From: Thuidium tamariscinum
Taxonomy: Eukaryota > Streptophyta > Bryopsida > Hypnales > Thuidiaceae
DNA: 64,000 nt
Assembly: GCA_947034885.2 (NCBI GenBank)
Contig: OX344756.2
Coordinates: forward strand, 23,233,489-23,297,488
Reading direction: 5' to 3'
Below, in pieces: positions 24,642-34,615 of this stretch (position 1 is its first letter; each line of letters begins with the position of its first letter). The position numbers and the translations under genes are program-made. The notes under the pieces are model-generated. The model ran no database searches. It was not told the origin of the DNA and worked only from the letters and a program-made list of their open reading frames with translations.

Positions 24642-25357
24642 GGGTGATTGCAAGAAACACTTCACGTTTTTGGACATAGTATTGGCAGTACTATGCGATC
24701 CTAAGAGTACAACGTGTTTGATGCGCGCCTACAAATCTCAACCGTCGACTTCGGGCGCTTACAAATTTGAACCGTCATATACAGTACTATAGACTACTAC
24801 AAAGTACTTCATAGGCCATAGGGAGCAAAAAATAGCAAAAAAAAGGTCTGTGAATCTTTTTATTATTAATAATTAAAAAAAATTAATTAATTTTTTAAAA
24901 AAATATCATACTTCTAAACAAAATTGTTCTCACATTGCAACAAAAAATTCCTCTAAAAATGTTTTTCCCTCTTCATAGCGTTTGTACAAAGGAAGGTCAC
25001 TTTGACCCCATGTGGACAATAGACATTTTACTATTTTCATAAAAACTCACCGTCAATCCTTGAAATGTTGTAGACCTCCAATTTGTTCAATTTGTGGCTT
25101 CAAATTCGGATTTTTGAGTCAAAAGTAGGATTAAAAACCCCCAAAATGGCTAAGGTAGACAACCAATTGGGGGCAGTTTAAAAATAGTAAACTAATTTTT
25201 TTAATTGAAAAAATTAGACAACATATAAAACTTCTGTGTGCACCTTCATTCCAAATTTCAAGTTGATAGGGAAAAATATGAAAAATTTATGAGTAAAAAA
25301 CTACCTAGTAGAGGTCAAGGGGACAAAAAAAAGGACAAGTGTTTCTTGCAATCACCC
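24642..25357. mobile_element. TIR element with GGGTGATTGCAAGAAACACT ends, copy 2
   Basis: Starts GGGTGATTGCAAGAAACACT and ends with AGTGTTTCTTGCAATCACCC, a 20-base perfect inverted pair, 716 bases apart. The interior is AT-rich apart from a short CG-containing segment (24716-24770) with two GCGCYTACAAATYTSAACCG-type units. No coding capacity. Superfamily unassigned. Confidence 0.75.
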
Positions 25358-25853
25358 ACCAACACATGCTTAATAGATGCAACTTCAATATATGGCTCTT
25401 GCTGAGCCCTTACAAAAATTTGCACCTTACCTTCATTCTTTCAATGCCAACTTCTAGAGTGATGATTTCAAATATTCAATTGACGAATGTATAAAAGAAG
25501 GCCTTTGTGGTGATCAAGATGGTGATGCATGATTGAAGATTGTAGAGAATCGATAGTAGACTTTATCTAAATATGGCAGTGTGTGATTGTATTAGGAAAA
25601 ATAGTTGTAGCAATGGTCAGAGTTGAGAAAAGTAGAAAAATATGATGCATAGTCCAAAAATTAGTCTAAGAATAGGGTTAACAATCTTGAAGTAGAATGA
25701 CAATGTAGGACAGTGGAGGTTTGGATTCTACCTACCAACTATGACTACACAAAGGCCCACGTAAATAACTCTGGCTTGTCATTTCTAGAGCTTTGATGTA
25801 AGTGGGTTGCCATGCTCTTACCATTGCAAATGTGTAAGGAGTAAATAACCACA

Positions 25854-26400
25854 TTAACCTCTAAAAGACCAGCACCTAAATTTGGCAACATTGCAATTTC
25901 ATGGAGATACATGTGACTAGAGATTTCCATGTTTGGGGTTCAAACTTTATTAGAAAGTATAGATAAGAAATATCTTTAATGTGTACTATAAATCAATACA
26001 TTTGGAAATATGAGTCAAAAGTTATGGCCTCATATGTTATTTTTTTTGTAAATGGGTTATCTGGGTAGATTGAAAAACTTTAATTTTTAAGGAAAAAAAT
26101 TGAAATTGGTTTTCTACATTTAAATATAGGTAGAAAGCTTTCAATTAATCCACTTTGATGAATGAGTCAAAAGTTATGAGTTTTTGTTTGCAATTAATTA
26201 TGGATTTCCTACTAAAATAAATTTAGAAGTACTTTAATTTATAGAATTTTTTTAATTTTAATTTTTTTGAAAAAATAAAATCATAGGATGTAGATTGTTT
26301 ATTGCAACATTGCAACCACTTGGATTGGCATTTTTCAATTCCGTAACTACATTCTTAACAATTTTGACCAATTGCCATCAATATCATGTTTCTCTTACTT
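25854..26400. mobile_element. TTAA-target element, right part lost or unclear, copy 2
   Basis: The left end TTAACCTCTAAAAGACCAGC matches the family terminus. The body aligns with the 54575-55770 copy (GTCAAAAGTTATG, GAAAGCTTT, CAATTATGGATTTCCTACT, TTGTTTATTRCAACATTGC). At 26140-26165 it provides the uninterrupted counterpart of the site where a short retroelement sits in the 54.9 kb copy. Confidence 0.6.
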
Positions 26401-26424
26401 AAAAAAAAGATTTGAACAAAATCT

Positions 26425-26672
26425 ATACCTTAAGACAGGTAGTTTGTTTTGTTTTGTTTGTCACGTTGAGATCTCCCGGACTGTGCGTCCCCTAGTCACA
26501 TGCTTGGTACCGTTGGAAAGCTCTCGGTGAGGAGGGGTGTATTGGCTTGGTTTCAGGACATTTGGACTGACAGTGAAAAAATTATTGAATTTCAAAGTTT
26601 TAATGAATTAAAAAATTAAAATATATCTTTTCCTTTGGATTTATTTGTGCCAAAGGCACAGGACACACTAGT
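26425..26672 (-). mobile_element. Short non-LTR (SINE/RTE-like) element, intermediate copy
   Basis: Minus-strand reading starts ACTAGTGTGTCC, carries the conserved CCCCTCCTCACCGAGAGC and GGGAGATCTCAACGTGAC blocks and ends in CAAACAAAACAAAAC. It retains more CG sites than the 2.9 kb copy and fewer than the 54.9 kb copy. Confidence 0.6.
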
Positions 26673-27007
26673 ACATATGAAAAATCCTCAAACTTGCCAT
26701 TCTATGCCAAAATAAACTCTTCTAGATCTAATCAATCTAAAAATGTGCTATGACCAAAATATGCGTCAGTCACCCAACCTTAGAAAGACGGAACACTCAT
26801 CTCGTGCACTCGTGAGTCTCGTCTTCGCTGAAGTGATTCCTGGCAAGGCTGGCAAAGGCTTCACCGGTAATGGGACACTCACGGTGACGGGATCAGTGGG
26901 AGCAACGCGGAGGCCAAGTGTCCAAGTTCCTCAGCTATGGCGGAATTTCAGAACTTCTTTCTCTCGAGGATTGCGCCCGGGGATTGCGCTGCCGCTTCTG
27001 GCGTTTA

Positions 27008-27620
27008 CTGTCGCGGTGTCGTTGGAATTTCACACCGATCGTTTCTTTCAAGTCTCAACTACTTGCCGGTACCGATTTTGAAGGTGAGCAAGAGAGATTC
27101 TTAAATTTACTTTCGAGGAGATACTCCCAATTTTTCTTTTCAGGATCACATGCAGCGAGGACTTCTGCCTTGTCGGGGACGCTTGCGCGATCTTGATTAG
27201 GTTCACTTGAGAAGCGCAACTCTTTCAGTGTTTTTGCTTCTTCGGCAGTCTCCATCTTGCTTGAATCCTTAGTGCTTACAGCTTAATTAGAATAGTTCCA
27301 ATCTTACGCACTTTCGCGGTGTCGTCAGAATTTTCACACGGATCGTTTCTCTCAACTGCTCGCTGGTACCGATTTCGAAGGTGAACTGGAGAATAGCACC
27401 CTCACATCTATTTTCCAGAGTACAGAGATTCTCTCAATTTTTTTTGAAGGATCGCCTGCGGTGAGTACTTTCCTTTGTCGGGAAGACTTATCAAATCTTG
27501 ATTAGGTTCAAACTCGAGAAGTGGAACTGCTCATGCTTTTGCTTCTTCAGCAGTGTTGATCTTACTTGTATCCTTCCCGCTTAGGCTAATTTTAACTTAA
27601 TCTTAATCTTGCACACTTTT
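27008..27620. repeat. Tandem duplication, unit about 300 bases, upstream of the coiled-coil gene
   Basis: Unit 1 (about 27008-27307) and unit 2 (about 27310-27620) share the order TCGCGGTGTCGT, TTTCACACSGATCGTTTCT, GGTACCGATTTYGAAGGTGA, GATCTTGATTAGGTTCA and TTTTGCTTCTTCRGCAGT. The block is GC-richer than the repeats around it and lies 1.2-1.8 kb before the start codon of the next gene, so it may be part of its promoter or a leader exon. Short ORFs across it (26743-27196) are not consistent between units and are not called as genes. Confidence 0.7.
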
Positions 27621-28820
27621 TCCTGATAGGTGCAACTGTTTAGTGTTTTTGTTTTGTTAGTATTGAATATGCTTGGTGTCTGTATTCTTCTTGCCAAGGC
27701 TCTTCTTAATATCCATGGTTCCAAAGCTGCGCATCTTTTGCCGTCGCACTCTGTCCTGCGTGTTTCTTGGACTGGACTCTGTTTCTTTCCCTCAGCAAAT
27801 GACGTCCAAGTCGCGGTGCTTTCTTACATATGGCCGAATTCGCTCATTCAATGACGACTTTCCTATTTTGCAGAGTCTGTGCAAGGAATGTGCAGTGTTG
27901 TTCCTTCCGGTGCTTACTCATTATCTGCCCGCAATCGATTAGTAGCGTTCTCGCAAAATCATGGGTGCTCGTTCTTGAATTTTTTTTACTTATTTTGCGG
28001 CGGCGCCTGCTCTCATAAATTTCCTGTGTGCTAGCTTTTACTTAATGTTAAGTTTTGGATTTCGGAAGGGGTTTCGTGCTGCCTCTTCATCGGAGCACGC
28101 AATTGAACTAGGTTATTTAAGTTTGGAACAAGGCAGGCGTTTAATTGCGGCGGTGATCGCAATGGTTTCTTTGTTAAATAACTCGTTATGTCTTCATTAA
28201 TGGTGTGGAGCTGCAGGACTATCACAGGGTCAATGGTGGCGAACGAACTGAGGATTCTTTTCGACGCAAGGCTTGAAGGATTAAGAGCGACCTCATTTTT
28301 AAAGGTACCTGCTGATATTTTTTGCCTCAGATCGACCTGCTATTTTTTTTCCCTTGAGATAGCCCCGGGTGATTGTAGAGAAGATGACATTTAGTGTAAA
28401 GAACACTCGTAATTTTCATGTTCTGCGTTTAGTAGAATATGGGAAAGAACTTTAATGGAGACAATCTGTGCAATCCTGAATGCTTTTTGGTATTCTGAAT
28501 TGTTAACTTAGTTAACTCTTTACTACGACTGAATTATCTTTACAATTTTTGTGAACTTCAATCTCGTGATTATTTGCTGAGCTTTCACTGCGCCGTCACG
28601 AGACGAGTCAAGCCGATTCTAATTAGGATACTTTGATGCAGAAAATAGGATCTTGGGACGGGTCATGTCCTTTCTTTCAACAATGAAGCTTTTCTTTAAT
28701 GGCCCAGAACTTCTTCCAACAAGCTGTTAAGGTTTAGATTTATTTTAAACTTTCAGCATAAGATTTTTCAGTATCCGGTTATAAGGATCTGGAGAGAAGC
28801 GATTAAGGAGCCCGGTTTAC

Positions 28821-28838
28821 ATGTCGAATGATCTCTGA
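28821..28838 (+). promoter_or_regulatory. Overlapping upstream ORF (5 codons)
   Basis: ATGTCGAATGATCTCTGA begins 7 bases before the proposed start ATG at 28828 and overlaps it in another frame. Such an overlapping uORF would be expected to reduce initiation at the main start. It assumes the transcript starts upstream of 28821. Confidence 0.35.
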
Positions 28839-31800
28839 CCTTCCTTGGTCCGAGAAGATTCGTGAGTGGGTTGGTATGGATGTCGATATTGTAGAATCGA
28901 CGGAGGAAGATGAAGTTAACTCTATGCTTGATACTGGTGAAGTTTCCGAAGGGGAGCGTATTTATCAGAACGCGGATAAACAAGAGGACGAAAACTCAGG
29001 AAGTATGGGTGCGGACCTTCAGGAGAACACTGGTATCGAGCAACAACTTGCTAGTGGGGAGAAGATTTCAGAGCCTGAAGATTCGGTTTTAGAGGTATTG
29101 AAATTTCATCCTCCATTTCTTTTTTCTCCTAGTCAGCTCAAGGAAAATCTCTTGATTTTCCTTTACTTAACGGCAGGTTTGAGGATTCGAGGGCTTGTCT
29201 TCCCTTAAGCGGTCGAGAAATTTTGTGCCCTTATATACACTAGTTGAGGTAAGCAACGACATGATTTCTTAAGCACATATTAAAGGTGGTATCCTGCATA
29301 CCGTGTGCTTCTTGGGTGTATTATAAAAGAGCAGTAGGAGAATCGTGCTAGAATGGCTACTAATGTTTAAAATGTAGCAGTTTGGAGTCACTTGTTGATC
29401 ATGAATACCGGAGCACATGATGGGAGTATGCAAGAGGAAGAGGTGTGGACCTCCTTGCACAAAAATGAGTTGGAAGTGTAGATTTATTTCTCAGAAACCT
29501 TTCTCCCATGCAGAATCCTTTGGAAAACATTGATCGAAGTAAGGAGATTTTGGTTCCTGACGATGAGATACGGGGTGAGAAACTCCTAGAGCCGGAATCC
29601 GCACATGTCATTGTCGATGAAGAAGTTGACTTTGACCAATTTGGAGCTCCACCTCCGGATTTGCCTATAATTGGTAATTTGGATAGTGAACAACGCGGTG
29701 GGATAGGTAGCCCTGACGGTGAAAAGGGGTCGAGTAGAAGCACAGAAGTTGAGAGGCCTGAAGAGCAAATTACAGGTCTGGATGCTGACGATGGGTTTGA
29801 GCAAGGTGAGTCGTAATTTTATGGAATTATTGTAAACCGCTTAATTCAAGACCTTAGTAATTTATGTTGTGGAAGTCCTGTGTTCTGATAAGGCACATCA
29901 ATTACAAAAGGTTTTAGTGATTTGCAACCAACACCTTTCTTGGTTTAATCTTGTTCTGATTGAGTGCTGTAGCTGTGAAATTTATTACCATACCAGACAT
30001 CGACGACTCAATATTTTTCCTACGATGTTAGGCCTGGAACTATTTGTAGTTAATGTAGCATTCGCATTATAAAATGAGTTAAAACTACCGATAGGTCTCA
30101 AGAAATTCTGGGACAAGAAGTTAGTCTTGGAACTCTCAATGAATGAAGTGATAATAGCGATGTATTTTTGACGTTGACAAAGCACTCCGTATATCAATTT
30201 TAAGCCGACTATATGCTTCACATACCCAGCAGGGTTATTTTTCTGGCGATTTGGTGCAAAATTGCACCAAATTTTTTGGCCTGGCACCAAGCCTATAGGA
30301 AAAAAACAGTAAAATTTTGGATTCAATCACCAATAAACTTCAAATTTTTTTAAAATAGTGGATGAAATTGCCAAATAATGGATGAAAATAGAATGATAGA
30401 TATGTATTATGTGCTAATATGATATTTTCTATCCAATATATGGATGAATGTTGAGATTTGGAGCTCCACAATAAAATGAAATATCGCCACTTTGGCACTT
30501 CACAAGAAATGAAAAAAACAACCTGATACCCAGCATTTGTTGAAACTCTGACTGCTAGTAAAATCGTTTGACTATTTTGGTAGGGTGAGTTCAGCAGATG
30601 TGCATGTCGATGGTCTTTGTTTTCATTGACGTAGCCACGTCAATAGACCGCTTTTCATTAACAATAGTGCTTTTAGCAGATATGAAGAATCTAAATGATG
30701 ATCAAGATAAGGCAAGCTTGAAGGGTGCAGAACAGGAGGAGCAACTTCTGATAGAGCGGGATCCACAGGCAGATGCGGATCCAAAGCCAGCAGGTGAGAT
30801 TGAATTTGCCCAAGGAGTAAGTAATACAGAAGCTGGGCTACAATGTGACGGTATTATAAGGATTTGTAGAATGGGAGTTATGTTTCCCCCTTATTTTGTG
30901 AGTATTCTTATTTTAAATGTTTTGGAGCCGGATATTTAAGTTCTAAACTCTATTTACATGTGTCTTTCCTTATTGGCCCTGGAAGACAATGAAGATTATG
31001 AGATCTCTAGAGATTTGGACACTGAACCGACTGCCGGAAGAAATGGAAACTGGGAGCTTCGGGAATCGGAAACTGGGAATCCCGACAACACAGGCGATGC
31101 TTCGTCTGAAAGTAAGCATAATCAACACACTTCCTGTTTTGAATTTTTTCGGAAATCAATGACCTTTGTTTTGTGATTTACCTAGGCCAGATTATAATAA
31201 TCTTATAACAGCTGCTCTAAGATCACAAATCGTTGACGCTAAAATCAGTTTTTTGAAGTTGCTTCGCTAAATATAATTTTGTCGTCCCTCGCTGTTTCTT
31301 TCACTATTCTCGGGTTTTTTATTCAATAGTATGTGTTTTGAACGCGAGATGGATGTGCGTACTAAGAGATGATCCCTATCCTGTATTCGACGTGTTTTCG
31401 ACTATATTCAATCGCATTCCTGTGAGAACTTGTGCATTTTGTTGATTGTTGCTTTCGATCTGAGCACTGGCTAAATCTCATGTATGCAGGCGCTTCAGGA
31501 AATTTGAACATTAAAACGGAAGAAGAAGGTTTCTCTGCACAAGAGGAACTTCAGAAACGTCCTGAAGACCTTAACCAGTTAACTCAGGAGCATGCTGTAC
31601 AGCTTGAAGATCTTCGACGTCAAGTAGATTTGTCAAATGCACAATTGGAGGAGCAAGATAAAATTCATGAAGATCTAAAACGTAAACTTGAGACTGAGTG
31701 CGATGAGCGGTTAAAAAGTGAAACGAAGTTGATGGTGCTTTATGAAATATTGCCCACCATGGAGGAGAAGCTGAAAATACTATCTGACCAGGTGGAGTTC

Positions 31801-32820
31801 CTGGAATCCCAGCTTCTGGAGCAGGCTAATTCTATGAATAAGCTTGAAAATGATTTGCAACAGGAACGGAAGGAGAACACGCAATATTTGACGCAACTGG
31901 AGGAGCAAACCAGGTTGCATGAAGAGATAGCAAGAACCCTTCACGAAGAGCGGGATGGGCGGTTGAGGAGCGAATCCGGATTGATGGTGCTTCGTGAGCT
32001 GTTTAATAGCACGTTAGATAATATGAGGGATCTCCGTGACCAGGTTGATTCACTGGCTCTGCAGCTTCAGCAGGAGACTGAGTTGAGGAAAAGTGTCGAA
32101 GAGAGGTTGGATTGGGAATGCAAGGAAAGGATGCAACATATGACTAAAGTAGAGGAGCAATCCAAAACGCATGAAGATTTTTCACTCAAAATTGAGGAGG
32201 AACAAAACGAACGACTCAAAAGTGAAACCTCTCTGGAGGAGCTCCGTGTGAATATATCCAACGAGGAGGAGAAGCTAAAGGACCTACACAACCAGGTTGT
32301 GTTGCTGACTGCTCAGCTTCAGGAGCAGAAAGAGCTAAAGAAAGAACTCGAAGGTGATTCGGATCCTGAACTCGAAGGCAGAATGCAAGATGCAGGGACA
32401 TGGTCAGAATCTGAGAAGCTTGAGTTTGAAAAATTATTGGATGAGCAAAAGACATTGTTGGCAAACCAGGTTAAAGAAGCTGAAATGTTAAAGAATGCGG
32501 CTGAGATGAAAGTGGGGCTTCTGAATCACCAAGTAAGAACTCTTGACCGAATGTTTTTTGAGTCGGGTGCAACCAATCACAAGTTCGTCATAGTGCGTCC
32601 ACTACTTCCCTGACCTTCACGTGGTTTGGGGGGGCAGGTACAAAACTTGGAGGCGCTAACAGATATTGCTGAAACTATGGAGTATGCATTCACTGCAAAA
32701 GAACGAGTTATTAAGCAGACGCTTTGGACAGCATTTCAGGCCTTGTGTCTGGGTGTGGGATTCATGTCTTTTGTCGTTCGGTACAGAGACCCATTACGGA
32801 GCTCCCTTCAGCCCACCTAG
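28828..32820 (+). CDS. Tail-anchored coiled-coil protein, candidate plant KASH (nuclear-envelope) protein
   Basis: Six exons: 28828-29094, 29514-29805, 30680-30850, 30986-31111, 31490-32532, 32638-32820. All have GT/AG borders and matching phases (0,1,1,1,0), giving 693 residues. Residues 1 to about 285 are acidic and disordered, Glu/Asp-rich. Residues about 300-630 form a long coiled coil containing three repeats of exactly 84 residues (12 heptads), marked by RLKSETKLMVL, RLRSESGLMVL and RLKSETSLEEL. The last exon gives a hydrophobic segment TLWTAFQALCLGVGFMSFVV (661-680) and a 13-residue tail ending LQPT. A single C-terminal membrane span with a short lumenal tail ending Pro-Thr, after a coiled coil, is the layout of plant KASH proteins such as the WIPs (ending VPT), which bind SUN proteins in the nuclear envelope. 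The family call is inference: the third-last residue is Gln rather than the usual Val, and another tail-anchored coiled-coil protein is possible. A hAT-type MITE sits in intron 2. Confidence 0.8.
30230..30525. mobile_element. hAT-type MITE in an intron, with perfect 8-base target duplication
   Basis: The element starts CAGGGTTATTTTTCTGG and ends AAAAAACAACCTG, with imperfect inverted ends. It is flanked on both sides by ATACCCAG (30222-30229 and 30526-30533). Eight-base duplications and CAGGG-type ends are diagnostic of hAT. It lies in intron 2 of the coiled-coil gene and carries no ORF. A second copy, in opposite orientation, is at 35144-35408. Confidence 0.85.
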
Positions 32821-34615
32821 GTTTTTAAATGTTTTAAGTGTAACATAAACCATTTCATTGAGTGATCTGTAACATAGGTGTCTGGCAAGAGTTGTTTCAT
32901 ACTGGTAACGAGTCGTAAGTGATTCAGGAGGGCTCGCTTCTTATTTATTCTAATCAGTACAGGACCTTTGCTTCAACCCTGCGCTTGAAGGTGGTGTGTT
33001 TTATGTGTGCCTGGCAGCGTAACATGATCTTCCTACATCTTTAATACGAATTGGACATAATTTTTTATCTCAGTCTACTGAGATCCTTGACAGCTTTTAG
33101 TTGCCGATTTAATAACAATGGGATGAGATTTTCATGCTAATGTGTTCAGTCACTTCTTTTTCTTCTCTTAGAATTCCTGGCATTTTGTTTGGTCAGTGTT
33201 TGTTATACATGATGGTTTTTGTTTGCAGCAAATGAGCCTTAGCGGCTGAGCTTACGGGAATTTCTAACAAGGTAAATTTTAGGAGGAACTTATCCAGGAG
33301 GCCAGGTCCTTGATCTTTCTTGCAGAGAGGCTTTGGAAGTCAAATGTTTGCCATGTTATCCGACATGCGTGAGCCAGGGTCAAAGGTTCCACGAAATTCG
33401 GGATCGACGGTGCTCTTGCCCCTTCAAAGACATTACTTGGTCATGTTACGTTTTGGACCTGTCACTTGACACCTCTAGACTTCGCCTCTTCCCATCTGAC
33501 CTTTCAACTCTGTAACACAGGTTGTTCAAAGTTACTGAACATGTTGCAATAACAGAGAAATGATAGTACAGATTATGCTACTGTAAATTATAGGGATGGT
33601 TTGTTGATTGGTCTTCATAAATTAATTTACTTGTAAACTTGACATGGTAGATTTGTCCTTATTAGTTTCTCATTCTTGATTTATCTATCTTTATGGTGTT
33701 GGGTGGTCAATGTCTTGGTTATTGATCAATGTTTCTTTGTTAGGAGCTTATACGTGGCAAAATTAAGTTCCGATCATCCGTTCTAATTTTTGAGTGGTGA
33801 GGGTATTCAATTAGCAATGCTTTTTGATTTGGACCCGACGTTCAACTGTCGAAGAGGAGAGAAGGGGATGCTTACTACCACACTTTTATCCAAGTTTTGT
33901 CATTCATAGTGACATTGTTCATGTGTGACACCATCAATGGGTATCCACTTAGCATCGTCTATGAATCACCAAATTTTAAAAGCATAGGGTCTTATTAGAT
34001 CTTAAGATGAAGTTTGAATAGTTGTGCTTAATTTAGTGCATCTATTTTACTTCTTTTGGATTGCGAATTTGACACCTTTGCCCCATAATGTTGTACTTGA
34101 ATTAGTAATACAAGCTTTTATCTTGAGTTGACACGATGTAACTAATCTAGTGTAATCAAGAGTGTTGCTTTTTTAGTATGTTCATTGCTTGAATAATTGG
34201 AAAATGGATGTGTTGGTGTGCTAGTGGTTTTGCAATCTACTTGCACCAACCAATGGACTACAACAAACTCTGCCTATGGAGAATTCTATGTTTCTGTTCA
34301 CAAAGAGGTAGCACATAAATGATCAATCACACTCCACTTTCTAAATGTCAATGCTCTTTTCAATCATACTTATAAAATCATTTTCCACTTTGTTAATTTA
34401 AATTCATTCCAACTATTTTCTACAAATTGTAACCTACAATTAGTCACATGACTTGTCATTGTACCTTCTACCTCAAGAAGAAGTATACTAAAAGAAATAA
34501 AGTGAAGTACTATATATGATATTTGGTTGAAAAAAATATAATACCACAACATGTTTTTCATGACAATTTAGAATTGTTTAGGTTCTATAATTATTATTAA
34601 GTATCAATGTTGCAG
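32821..34615. other. Trailer of the coiled-coil gene and spacer
   Basis: The first 700-800 bases are of moderate composition and probably form the 3' untranslated region; AATAAA-like and TGTAA motifs occur, but no single cleavage site stands out. A frame at about 34225-34307 (ending SVHKE at a GTAGCA donor) would join in phase 0 to the exon at 34616 and could be an upstream exon of the next gene; this is weak. Confidence 0.4.

Noticed and set aside
34225-34307. Possible extra 5' exon of the AT-rich gene (ending SVHKE)
   Set aside because: It is in phase but short, with a weak donor and no ATG; kept only as a note.
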